From Mesobaculum littorinae (GTDB taxonomy: Bacteria > Pseudomonadota > Alphaproteobacteria > Rhodobacterales > Rhodobacteraceae), in assembly GCF_004011175.1 (NCBI RefSeq), contig NZ_RQXX01000001.1, positions 982,536-1,046,535 of the forward strand: DNA of 64,000 bases, given 5' to 3'. This document shows, piece after piece, positions 47,720 to 56,275 of the stretch. Each line of letters opens with the position of its first letter. The first letter of the stretch is position 1. Both the position numbers and the translations under genes were made by a program. The notes below the pieces were generated by a model. It saw nothing but the letters and a program-made list of their open reading frames with translations, did no database searches and was not told the origin of the DNA.

Positions 47720-50074
47720 CTAGTTCGGGAACAGGTCCGGCACGATCGTCACGACGCCGGGGAAGAACCACAGCAGCGCCAGCCCCAGCACCTGGATCAG
47801 CACGAAGGGGATCACGCCGCGGTAGATGTGGCCGGTCGTGACGCTCGGCGGGGCTACCCCGCGCAGATAGAACAGCGCAAAGCCGAAAGGCGGGGTCAGG
47901 AACGAGGTCTGAAGGTTCACCGCGATCATGATCGTGACCCACTTGGGATCGAGCGTGCCGCCGTAGATTACCGGGCCCACGATGGGGATCACGATGTAGA
48001 TGATCTCGAGGAAATCCAGCACGAAGCCCAGCACGAACAGCACCAGCATCACGATCAAGAACACCACCCATTCCCGGTCGAAGCTGCGCAGGAAGTTCTG
48101 GATGTACTCCTCGCCCCCGAAGGAGATCACGACAAGGTTCAGAAGCTGCGAGCCGATGAGGATGGTGAAGACCATGCTGGTGACCTTCGCCGTCTCGCGC
48201 ACCACCGGCGTCAGAACGCCGCCCGCAAAGAGCACCCAGCAGGCGTAGAGCAGCCCGAAAATCGCGAAGAGATAGCAGGCCTGCGCGGCGAGAAAGGCGA
48301 TCCAGTCGCCGGGCGAGGTCGTCCCGACACCCACGCGCAGGTCGAAGTTCACGCCCAGAAGCAGCATCACCACGATGGCGAAGGCCGTCAGCAGGATGAT
48401 CCGGCCCGACCGCCCCTCGTCGTGCAGCCGGCGGTAGGCGGCCAGCAGGATCGCGCCCCCGGCCCCCAGCGCCGCGGCGGGCGTGGGGTTGGTGATGCCG
48501 CCCAGGATCGAGCCCAGCACCGCGACGATCAGCACCAGCGGCGGAAAGACCACGCGCAGCAGGTCGTTGCGGGCAAGGTAGCGCACGGCCCGGCCGCAGC
48601 CCCACAGGGCAATCCCCACGGGAATGGCCAGGATCAGCACCGTTGCCCCGGACGACAGGGTCGGCCCGATCAGGAAGACGTCGGCCAGAAGCGCCAGCAG
48701 GATGCCCGCCGCGCCGATCGCCAGCGGCCGCCCGTTGGCCGAGGGGGCGACGCCGCGCGCCGTGGTCAGGATCAGCCCCAGCACCAGCATCGCCAGCGCG
48801 ATGCCCGTCCCGATCGGTGCGCGGCTGGCGATCATCTGCGCCGTCGCCTCGGCCATCTCGTCCTCGGTCAGGGCGCGGCTCTGTTCGACCGGGCCGCCAT
48901 TGGCCCGGGCTTGCGTCACGGCCGCGTCCCACTTGTCCTGCCCATGCAGCTCGATCATGGCGTCCTGACAGGCAGGCGAGACGTTGGTGCGCAGGCCCGA
49001 CTGGGCGGCGACCTCGGTATAGCTCGCGACATAGACGGACTGGCTGCCGACAAGGTTCAGGCTCATCGCCAGCACAAGGCCGCCGATCAGCACGATGGGC
49101 GCACCCAGGAACCAGGTCAGTGCCTCGTGGCGGGTGATGATTTCGCCGCCCGTCACATCCTCGCCCACCGCGACAGGCGGGGCCTTGGACGGATTGAAGA
49201 CGGCGTAGGTAAAGGCATAGAGGCCATAGAGCACGGCCAGCAGCACACCCGGCAGGATGGCAGCCTGGAACAGCGTCCCGACCGACACGACAGCCGCCTG
49301 GCCCAGGTAGGTCAGCGCGTCGCCGCAGCCCACCGCCTGCGCCCGCGCATCCTGGGCCGAGGCATAGATGTCGCCCGCGAGCGTCCCCAGCAGCACGATC
49401 ACGATCGAGGGCGGGATGATCTGGCCCAGCGTGCCACTGGCGGCGATGACGCCGGTGGCCAGCTGCGGCGAATATCCGTTGCGCAGCATGGTTGGCAGCG
49501 ACAGCAGGCCCATCGTCACCACCGTCGCGCCGACGATGCCGGTCGAGGCGGCGAGGAAGGCGCCCACGACCACCACCGACACCGCCAGGCCGCCCGGCAG
49601 CGGCCCGAAAACGCGTGCCATGGTGGTCAGCAGGTCGTTGGCAATCTTCGACCGTTCCAGCACGATGCCCATCATCACGAACATCAGCACGGCCAGCAGA
49701 GTCTCGATCGACTGGCCGGCGAGGACGCGTTCGTTGATGCGGTTGACGATGAAGCTGAGGTTGCGGTCGACGGCCAGCTCCCACCCGCCGGGAAAGATCG
49801 GCTCGGAGATGCGCGGCAGGTCGGGGTATCGGAACTTCGATATGTTGATCGCGCGCTCGCCCTCGGCCAGCAAGGCGCGATAGGCCTCGGACGAGGTGTC
49901 GACCGCCTGATGGATCAGGATGCCGGCGCTGTCGAGCGCGGCGATGATCGCGAAGGAGATGACCGCCGCGCCACCAATGGCGAAGGCCACCGGAAACCCC
50001 GACAGGATCGCGCCGAAGAGGCACAGGAACACGATGATGAGGCCAAGCTCGACGCCGTCCAGACCGAAAAGCAT
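47720..50074 (-). CDS. TRAP transporter large permease (DctM), extended form
   Basis: A 784-residue inner-membrane protein of the DctM/SiaM family, nearly double the common 430 residues. Core motifs include 'FPVAFAIGGAAVISFAIIAA' (N-terminus), 'ASTGIVGATVVTMGLLSLP', 'SGTLGQIIPPSIVIVLLGTL' and, near the C-terminus, 'TSFLTPPFGFALFYLRGVAP'. Extra length comes from a hydrophilic insert at about residues 58-105 and a central block (about 330-600) with a soluble loop and several additional helices. It uses the sodium gradient to move the solute delivered by the binding protein. Starts 15 bp after the DctQ stop. Confidence 0.9.
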   Translation of the reverse strand: MLFGLDGVELGLIIVFLCLFGAILSGFPVAFAIGGAAVISFAIIAALDSAGILIHQAVDTSSEAYRALLAEGERAINISKFRYPDLPRISEPIFPGGWELAVDRNLSFIVNRINERVLAGQSIETLLAVLMFVMMGIVLERSKIANDLLTTMARVFGPLPGGLAVSVVVVGAFLAASTGIVGATVVTMGLLSLPTMLRNGYSPQLATGVIAASGTLGQIIPPSIVIVLLGTLAGDIYASAQDARAQAVGCGDALTYLGQAAVVSVGTLFQAAILPGVLLAVLYGLYAFTYAVFNPSKAPPVAVGEDVTGGEIITRHEALTWFLGAPIVLIGGLVLAMSLNLVGSQSVYVASYTEVAAQSGLRTNVSPACQDAMIELHGQDKWDAAVTQARANGGPVEQSRALTEDEMAEATAQMIASRAPIGTGIALAMLVLGLILTTARGVAPSANGRPLAIGAAGILLALLADVFLIGPTLSSGATVLILAIPVGIALWGCGRAVRYLARNDLLRVVFPPLVLIVAVLGSILGGITNPTPAAALGAGGAILLAAYRRLHDEGRSGRIILLTAFAIVVMLLLGVNFDLRVGVGTTSPGDWIAFLAAQACYLFAIFGLLYACWVLFAGGVLTPVVRETAKVTSMVFTILIGSQLLNLVVISFGGEEYIQNFLRSFDREWVVFLIVMLVLFVLGFVLDFLEIIYIVIPIVGPVIYGGTLDPKWVTIMIAVNLQTSFLTPPFGFALFYLRGVAPPSVTTGHIYRGVIPFVLIQVLGLALLWFFPGVVTIVPDLFPN

Positions 50075-50089
50075 GTGGTGCGGGATCCC

Positions 50090-50977
50090 TTAATGCGTGC
50101 CTTCGAAGGCCGTCTCGCCCGCGCCCAGCGTGTCGCGGTCGAGGTAGCGGCCTTCGGCCAGCGGCCCCCCCTTCCATTCAAGGTAGGAGCGGTAGAAGAA
50201 TGCGATGGCCTGCAGGAAGATCAGCCCGGCGAAGAGCACGAGCAGGATCTTGAACAGGAAGTAGGCGTTGAAGCCGTTCGGAGAGAACCCGATCGTCTCG
50301 ACATTCCAGCGGATGGCGCGGGCCTTCATCAGCGTCCGGTCCAGCGTGTCCGAGGCCGAGACCTTGGGCGTCACGAGATGGCGCCAGAGGAAGAACCACG
50401 AATACATCCAGACGACGGCGGCGAAGGGCATCATGAACAGCAGGCTGCCCACCATGTCGATCACCCGTTTCGTGGCGTGGCTGACCGGCGAATAGACAAG
50501 GTCCACGCGCACGTGCCCCCCTTGGACAAAGGTGTAGCCTGCGCAAAGAGTGACGATCAAGGCATTGTAAAGCTTGAGTTCCTCGGACCACCAGGAGACG
50601 TCGAACTGGAAGACCGAGCCGAAGCCGACCGAGATCGACGAGGCGGCGAAGACGCGCTGCATGAAGACGATGACGATCTGCTGGATCACCATCAGAAGGC
50701 CCGCCCAGGCAAACAGGCGCCCAAGCCCGTTGGCCATGCCTTCAAGACCCCGCACGCAGCCCCACATGAAGCGGTTCGACCAGAGGCCCACGGCAGTGAC
50801 GACGAGAAAGGCCACGAAGACCACGAAGAAGAACTCGACCGACCCGCCGTAGTAGATGAAGCGCATCAGCGCCTCGCCGTTCGACCAGTCGAGCCAGAGC
50901 CCCGGATGCGTGATGGCATAGAAGAAATGCCAGAAGGCGAGCCCGATTTGGCTCACCAGCCAGATGATGAACTCCAT
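50090..50977 (-). CDS. TRAP transporter small permease (DctQ), long form
   Basis: A 295-residue DctQ protein with four main hydrophobic segments and a long polar loop (about residues 185-235) between TM3 and TM4; ordinary DctQ proteins are around 170 residues. 'CAGYTFVQGGHVRVDLVYSP' contains the conserved G-x-H/V-R-V-D-L segment of the family. The C-terminal tail is acidic ('EGRYLDRDTLGAGETAFEGT'). It forms the membrane complex with the extended DctM. Confidence 0.88.
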   Translation of the reverse strand: MEFIIWLVSQIGLAFWHFFYAITHPGLWLDWSNGEALMRFIYYGGSVEFFFVVFVAFLVVTAVGLWSNRFMWGCVRGLEGMANGLGRLFAWAGLLMVIQQIVIVFMQRVFAASSISVGFGSVFQFDVSWWSEELKLYNALIVTLCAGYTFVQGGHVRVDLVYSPVSHATKRVIDMVGSLLFMMPFAAVVWMYSWFFLWRHLVTPKVSASDTLDRTLMKARAIRWNVETIGFSPNGFNAYFLFKILLVLFAGLIFLQAIAFFYRSYLEWKGGPLAEGRYLDRDTLGAGETAFEGTH

Positions 50978-51113
50978 GACGCTGCGGTGCCGTCCCCTCT
51001 GGGCGCAGGTTCACCCTTGCCCTTGACCTCTGCATGATCCGCCGCGGCCCCAAAGCCGCGAGCGGAGGGCCCGGCGCGCACCGATGGGCACGCCGGACCG
51101 GTTCGGCGCTGGC

Positions 51114-52202
51114 CTACATCTCGCCCATGACGCGGTTGCGCTGCTGCGAGAAGGCGCCTTCGGACATCTGGATCCACGACGTCGTCGAGCGCAGCGACTC
51201 CATGTAGCTGTCATGGGTGCGGGCGTAGAGATCGTCGTCCATGTTCTCCTGCAGAACCTCGGCCGAGGCAGTGCCAAGCGCATCCCACACGCTGTCGGGG
51301 AACTCGAAGGTGCGCACGCCGCCCGATTGCAGCTGTTGCAGGGCCCGGCCGTTATTGGCCAGGAACAGCGACAGCGTCCACTGGTGGCTTTCGGCGGCCG
51401 CCATCTCGATGATCTTCTGGTGCGCGGGCGACAGGCTTTCGAAAACGTCGCGGTTGGTGGCAAGGCTCAGCCCCGGTCCCGGCTCGTGGAAGCCTGCGGT
51501 GTAATAGATATCGGTAATCTCCTGGAAGCCCGCCGACTGGTCCGACCACGGCCCGATCCACTCGGTCCCGTCGATCGCCCCCGAGGACAGCGCCTGATAG
51601 ACCTCGCCGCCCGGCAGGTTCTGAACGCTGGCGCCCAGCTTGCCCAGCACCTGGCCGCCCTGCCCCGGCATCCGGAACCGCAAACCCTGGAAATCCTCGG
51701 GGCCCGTGATCTCGTTCCGGAACCAGCCGCCGGACTGCGCGCCGGTATTCCCGGCGAGAAAGGACTTCAGACCGAAGATCTGCCCCAGCTCGTCATGCAG
51801 CTCCTGCCCGCCGTTCTGGTAGTACCAGACCGCAAGCTCCTGCGCGGTCATGCCGAAGGGCACCGAGGCAAAGAAGGCATAGGCCGGGTGCTGCCCCAGG
51901 AAATAGTAATCCACGCCGTGATACATGTCTGCCTGACCCGCGGTGACGGCATCGAAGACCTCGAACGCGCCGACCAGTTCGCCCGCGGCCTTGAGGTCGA
52001 CGGTCAGCTGGCCATCCGACATCGCGCCGATCGTGTCGGCCACGTGCTGCGCGCTGTCATGCACCCCCGCCAGACCCCGCGGCCAGGTCGTGACCAGCGT
52101 CAGCGTGCGGTTGCCCTGGGCGATGGCCGGTGCGGCAAGGCCGGACGCCGCAGCCGCCGATCCGCCAAGCGCCGACGTCCGCAGAAATGATCTACGATCC
52201 AT
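51114..52202 (-). CDS. TRAP transporter solute-binding protein (DctP, TakP-like), Tat-exported
   Basis: A 362-residue periplasmic binding protein. Twin-arginine signal 'MDRRSFLRTSALGGSAAAAS' then 'GLAAPAIAQ'. The mature protein shows 'LVTTWPRGLAGVHDSAQHVA', 'YHGVDYYFLGQHPAYAFFAS' and 'SSGAIDGTEWIGPWSDQSAG', close in style to TakP, which binds 2-oxo acids, and to related lactate/2-keto acid binders. ATG 52202 has GGAGGAG at good spacing. 136 bp separate it from the dctQ gene. Confidence 0.88.
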   Translation of the reverse strand: MDRRSFLRTSALGGSAAAASGLAAPAIAQGNRTLTLVTTWPRGLAGVHDSAQHVADTIGAMSDGQLTVDLKAAGELVGAFEVFDAVTAGQADMYHGVDYYFLGQHPAYAFFASVPFGMTAQELAVWYYQNGGQELHDELGQIFGLKSFLAGNTGAQSGGWFRNEITGPEDFQGLRFRMPGQGGQVLGKLGASVQNLPGGEVYQALSSGAIDGTEWIGPWSDQSAGFQEITDIYYTAGFHEPGPGLSLATNRDVFESLSPAHQKIIEMAAAESHQWTLSLFLANNGRALQQLQSGGVRTFEFPDSVWDALGTASAEVLQENMDDDLYARTHDSYMESLRSTTSWIQMSEGAFSQQRNRVMGEM

Positions 52203-52469
52203 GAATTCTCCTCCCATGTCGCCCGCCCTTTGACGGGCGGATCCTTGCTAGTACGTCCGAGCCTAGCGCAGAGATTGTCGATCCGGGAACACAGAATTTA
52301 CGTCGATTTGCGCAAAAGCTTGACCTGACGTAACGTCGCCACGCCACATCCTCTTGATTGCTCAGATCCTCCCTCCGTTTTGGCCCGCACCTTGCGCGCG
52401 CGAGGGCCGGACCTAGGTCGCGGTCCGGCGCGCCCCGCCGCAGCGGGGCCCGGGACGAGGAGACGGCAC

Positions 52470-54128
52470 ATGACGCGTGGTGACGACAGGCACACCCCTT
52501 GGTGGCGCGACAAGGTGGGCTACCAGATCTATCCGCGCAGCTTTGCCGACAGCAACGGCGACGGCATCGGCGACATCCCCGGCATCATCGACCGGCTGGA
52601 TCACCTCGACCGGTTGGGCGTGGGCTTCATCTGGCTCTCGCCCGTCTACCGCTCGCCCATGGTCGACAACGGCTACGACATCTCGGACTACCGCGACGTG
52701 GCGCCGGAGTACGGAACACTCGACGATCTCGAGCGGCTGCTGGCCGAGGCGCGCGCCCGTGACATCGGCATCGTCATGGACCTCGTCGTCAATCACTCCT
52801 CGGACCGCCACGTCTGGTTCGAAGCCGCGCGCGCCGACCGCGGAGCACCGACGCGCGACTACTACATCTGGCGCGACCCGGCCCCCGACGGCGGCCCGCC
52901 CGACGACAGGCGGTCGTTCTTCGGCGGGCCCGCCTGGACGCTCGCCCCCGAAACGGGGCAATACTACCTGGGCCTCTTCTCGCCCGCCCAGCCCGACCTC
53001 AACTGGCGCAACCCCGCGCTGAGGGCCGAGATCTACCAGATGATGAACTGGTGGCTGGACCGCGGCATCGCAGGGTTCCGGATGGATGTCATCGACCTGA
53101 TCGGCAAGGATATCGAGACGGGCGAGATCGAACAGGGCCCCTACCTGCACCCCTATCTGCAAGAGATGCACGCCGCCACTTTCGGCCCCCGCGACGTCGT
53201 GACCATCGGCGAAAGCTGGAACGTCAGCCCCGAGACGGCGCTGCTTTACTGCGGCCGCGACCGGGCCGAGCTGGACATGGTGTTCCACTTCGAACACATC
53301 GTGCAGGACTGGGACCCGGAGGTCGGCAAGTGGCGGCCGCAGCCCTTCTCGCTGCCGAAGTTCAAGGCCGTCTTTGCCCGCTGGCAGGAGGCGCTGGCCG
53401 AGGATGGCTGGAATTCGCTCTTCCTGTCGAACCACGACCTGCCCCGGCAGGTATCGCGCTACGGCGACGACAGCCCCCGCTGGCGCGCCGCCTCGGCCAA
53501 GATGCTGGCCACCGTCATGCACCTGATGCGCGGCACGCCCTTCATCTACCAGGGCGAAGAGATCGGCATGACCAATGCCGATTTCACCCGCATCGACCAG
53601 TTCCGCGACCTGGAAACCCTGAACCTCTATGCCGAGCAGACCGCCAAGGGGATGAGTGTCGAGGACTTCATCGCTGGCGCCAATGCCAATGGCCGCGACA
53701 ACGCGCGCACGCCGGTGCAATGGACCGGCGGACCGCAGGCAGGGTTCACCACCGGCAGCCCCTGGATCGGGATCAACGCCAACCACGCCTCGGTCAACGT
53801 GGCCGCACAGCAGGACGATCCCGACAGCGTCCTGTCGCACTACCGGCGCCTTGTCGCGCTGCGCAAGCAGCATCCGGTCATCGTCGAGGGCCGCTTCGCG
53901 CTCTGCCTGCCGGACCACCCGGCCATCTTCGCCTACACCCGCACCCTGGGCGCCACACGCCTCTCCGTCGCGGCGAACTTCACCGACACCGCGCAAGAGG
54001 TCGAGGTTCCCGCCGAGCTTGCCGCCAGCGGCACCACGCTGATCGCGACCGCGGGTCCCCGCGCCGCGCTCGAAGGTCGCATCACCCTGGTCCCGTTCGA
54101 AGCCATCGCGATCCTCCAGCCCGGCTGA
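52470..54128 (+). CDS. GH13 alpha-glucosidase / oligo-1,6-glucosidase-type enzyme
   Basis: A 552-residue cytoplasmic alpha-amylase-family hydrolase. Conserved regions in order: 'DLVVNHSS' (residues 104-111), nucleophile Asp206 in 'GFRMDVIDLIGKD', acid/base Glu248 in 'IGESW' and transition-state Asp323 in 'FLSNHDLPRQVSRYG'. The N-terminal 'WWRDKVGYQIYPRSFADSNG' is typical of alpha-glucosidases, sucrose/trehalose hydrolases and AglA. It should release glucose from short alpha-glucosides; linkage preference cannot be read here. Stand-alone gene with no transporter adjacent. ATG 52470 has GAGGAGA upstream. Confidence 0.9.
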   Translation: MTRGDDRHTPWWRDKVGYQIYPRSFADSNGDGIGDIPGIIDRLDHLDRLGVGFIWLSPVYRSPMVDNGYDISDYRDVAPEYGTLDDLERLLAEARARDIGIVMDLVVNHSSDRHVWFEAARADRGAPTRDYYIWRDPAPDGGPPDDRRSFFGGPAWTLAPETGQYYLGLFSPAQPDLNWRNPALRAEIYQMMNWWLDRGIAGFRMDVIDLIGKDIETGEIEQGPYLHPYLQEMHAATFGPRDVVTIGESWNVSPETALLYCGRDRAELDMVFHFEHIVQDWDPEVGKWRPQPFSLPKFKAVFARWQEALAEDGWNSLFLSNHDLPRQVSRYGDDSPRWRAASAKMLATVMHLMRGTPFIYQGEEIGMTNADFTRIDQFRDLETLNLYAEQTAKGMSVEDFIAGANANGRDNARTPVQWTGGPQAGFTTGSPWIGINANHASVNVAAQQDDPDSVLSHYRRLVALRKQHPVIVEGRFALCLPDHPAIFAYTRTLGATRLSVAANFTDTAQEVEVPAELAASGTTLIATAGPRAALEGRITLVPFEAIAILQPG

Positions 54129-54147
54129 CACTTTCGCGGGCGCGCTG

Positions 54148-54182
54148 TTTCTTCTCTTCCCAAATACTCCCGCCGGAGGCAT
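54148..54182. repeat. Candidate dispersed intergenic repeat
   Basis: The stretch with CTTCTCTTCCCAAATACTCC followed by CGCCGGAGG resembles a short intergenic element I recall as recurrent downstream of genes in Rhodobacterales genomes. It contains an inverted CTCCCGCCGGAG dyad (54167-54178). Only one copy is visible in this window, so status as a repeat rests on memory. Confidence 0.35.
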
Positions 54183-54309
54183 CGACCGCTCAACCATCGA
54201 CCCGGCAGCCATGGGGGCCCCGCCCCTCTTCCACCCCGACATCGCGAAATATTGTTGCGCATACCTCGCCCGTTCATGACATTTGCATCCGAAAATCCCC
54301 GCCTTGCGG

Positions 54310-54338
54310 TTGACGCCCCCTGCCAAAGCCCATAGGGA
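54310..54338 (+). promoter_or_regulatory. Probable promoter of the ilv leader transcript
   Basis: TTGACG at 54310-54315 and TAGGGA at 54333-54338, 17 bp apart. The -35 is strong and the -10 weak. It would start transcription just before the leader peptide at 54366. Confidence 0.5.
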
Positions 54339-54365
54339 GTCGTCTACGAAGTGGGAGCCCCTGGC

Positions 54366-54413
54366 ATGGACAGCCTTGTTGTCATCGTAGGAAAGTGGCG
54401 CATGGGCCGGTAA
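54366..54413 (+). CDS. ilv operon leader peptide
   Basis: A 15-codon reading frame encoding MDSLVVIVGKWRMGR. Five of its first eight residues are consecutive branched-chain amino acids (L-V-V-I-V), exactly the end products of the pathway. It is followed by mutually exclusive hairpins and precedes the acetolactate synthase gene. Ribosome stalling at these codons when charged branched-chain tRNAs are scarce would favour the antiterminator. A purine-rich GGGAG lies upstream at 54353-54357. Confidence 0.85.
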   Translation: MDSLVVIVGKWRMGR

Positions 54414-54468
54414 CGGCAGACCATAACGGTTTCCCATGCGCCCCCGGATCACCCCCGGGGGCTTTTTT
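54398..54468 (+). promoter_or_regulatory. Transcription attenuator (antiterminator and terminator) of the ilv operon
   Basis: Antiterminator: perfect 9-bp pairing of 54398-54406 (GCGCATGGG) with 54433-54441 (CCCATGCGC). Terminator: 8-bp stem 54440-54447/54455-54462 followed by six T (54463-54468). The two share 54440-54441, so they compete. An upstream CTACGA (54344-54349)/TCGTAG (54385-54390) pairing may contribute to the protector stem covering the leader codons. This is the classical ribosome-mediated attenuation layout. Confidence 0.85.
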
Positions 54469-54519
54469 GTTGCCGTGGCCGGCAGTCGGGCCGGCGGCGC
54501 GTTGAGCGGAGAGAAGACG

Positions 54520-56265
54520 ATGGATGGTCAGATGACCGGCGCGAAGATGGTTGTGCAGGCGCTCAAGGATCAGGGGGTCGACGTCGTGTTCGGCTACCCC
54601 GGCGGCGCCGTGCTTCCGATCTATGACGAGATTCACCAGCAAAACGACATCCACCACGTCCTCGTCCGGCACGAACAGGGCGCCGTGCACGCGGCCGAGG
54701 GCTATGCCCGCTCGACCGGCAAGCCCGGCGTCGCCATCGTGACCAGCGGCCCCGGCGCGACCAACGCGGTGACCGGCCTGACCGATGCGCTGATGGATTC
54801 GATCCCGATCATCGTCATCTCGGGCCAGGCGCCCACCTTCATGATCGGCACGGACGCGTTCCAGGAGGCAGATACCGTCGGCATCACCCGCCCCTGCACC
54901 AAGCACAACTGGCTGATCAAGGACACCGACCGGCTCGCCAACACCCTGCACGAGGCATTCCATGTCGCGATGTCGGGCCGCCCCGGCCCGGTCCTGGTGG
55001 ACATCCCCAAGGACGTGCAGTTCGCCACCGGCGGCTATGTGCAGCGCACCGACATGAAGACGCATTACGCGCCCCCGACGCTGGGCGATGCAGCGTCCAT
55101 CGAACAGCTCGTCACCGCGATCGAGACGTCCGAGCGCCCGGTGCTCTACACCGGCGGCGGGGTCATCAATTCGGGCCCCGAGGCCAGCCGCCTCCTGCGC
55201 GAATTCGTCGCCGAAACCAATATGCCCATCACCTCGACGCTCATGGGCCTCGGCGCCTACCCCGCCTCTGGCGAGCGCTGGCTGGGCATGCTGGGCATGC
55301 ACGGGCTTTACGAGGCCAACATGGCGATGCACGGGTCCGACCTGATGATCTGCCTCGGCGCGCGCTTCGACGACCGGATCACCGGTCGCGTCGATGCCTT
55401 CTCGCCCGGCTCCACCAAGGCGCATATCGACATCGACCCCTCGTCGATCAACAAGGTGATCCGCGCCGACATCCCGATCGTGGGCGACATCGCGATGGTG
55501 CTGGCCGAGGTGCTGCGCGTCTGGCGCGAGCGCGGGTCGAAGACCGCCGACCACTCGGCCTGGCTGGACCAGATCGCCAAGTGGAAAGCCAAGAACTGCC
55601 TGCGCTACACCGACAGCAAGACCACGATCAAACCGCAATACGCGCTGCAGCGGCTTGAGGCGCTGACCAAGGATCGCGACCGCTACATCACGACCGAGGT
55701 CGGCCAGCACCAGATGTGGGCGGCACAGTTCCTGGGCTTCGAAGAGCCCAACCGCTGGATGACGAGCGGTGGCCTCGGCACCATGGGCTATGGCTTCCCC
55801 GCCTCCGTGGGTGTGCAGATGGCGCATCCGGACAGCCTGGTCATCAACGTCGCGGGCGAAGCGTCGTGGCTGATGAACATGCAGGAAATGGGCACCGCCG
55901 TGCAGTATCGCCTGCCGGTCAAGCAGTTCATCCTGAACAACGAACGCCTCGGCATGGTGCGCCAGTGGCAGGAGCTTCTGCACAACTCGCGCTATTCGCA
56001 AAGCTGGTCCGAGGCGCTGCCCGACTTCGTCAAGCTGGCCGAGGCCTTCGGCGCCAAGGGGATCCTGTGCAAGGATCCCGCCGACCTCGACGACGCGATC
56101 ATGGAGATGCTGGACTACGACGGCCCGGTGATCTTCGACTGCCTCGTCGAGAAGCACGAGAACTGCTTCCCGATGATCCCCTCGGGCAAGCCGCACAACG
56201 AGATGCTGATCGGCGAGGTCGCGACCGAACAGGCCATCGAGGCCGGCGGCGCGGTGCTGGTGTAA
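54520..56265 (+). CDS. ilvI: Acetolactate synthase large (catalytic) subunit
   Basis: A 581-residue ThDP/FAD enzyme that condenses pyruvate with pyruvate or 2-oxobutyrate, the first common step of Val, Leu and Ile synthesis. Domains: N-terminal pyrimidine-binding (catalytic Glu52 in 'VRHEQGAVHAAEGYAR'), FAD-linked middle domain, C-terminal PP-binding domain. The usual metal-binding GD(G/A)S reads GEAS with Glu447, followed about 26 residues on by 'FILNN'. ATG 54520 has GGAGAGAAG upstream. The regulatory subunit follows after 10 bp. Controlled by the upstream attenuator. Could equally be named ilvB. Confidence 0.95.
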   Translation: MDGQMTGAKMVVQALKDQGVDVVFGYPGGAVLPIYDEIHQQNDIHHVLVRHEQGAVHAAEGYARSTGKPGVAIVTSGPGATNAVTGLTDALMDSIPIIVISGQAPTFMIGTDAFQEADTVGITRPCTKHNWLIKDTDRLANTLHEAFHVAMSGRPGPVLVDIPKDVQFATGGYVQRTDMKTHYAPPTLGDAASIEQLVTAIETSERPVLYTGGGVINSGPEASRLLREFVAETNMPITSTLMGLGAYPASGERWLGMLGMHGLYEANMAMHGSDLMICLGARFDDRITGRVDAFSPGSTKAHIDIDPSSINKVIRADIPIVGDIAMVLAEVLRVWRERGSKTADHSAWLDQIAKWKAKNCLRYTDSKTTIKPQYALQRLEALTKDRDRYITTEVGQHQMWAAQFLGFEEPNRWMTSGGLGTMGYGFPASVGVQMAHPDSLVINVAGEASWLMNMQEMGTAVQYRLPVKQFILNNERLGMVRQWQELLHNSRYSQSWSEALPDFVKLAEAFGAKGILCKDPADLDDAIMEMLDYDGPVIFDCLVEKHENCFPMIPSGKPHNEMLIGEVATEQAIEAGGAVLV

Positions 56266-56275
56266 GGAGCAGGTC

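Noticed and set aside
47666-51037. 1123-codon open frame on the plus strand opposite the TRAP genes
   Set aside because: His/Gln/Asp-rich antisense shadow of well-supported membrane proteins.
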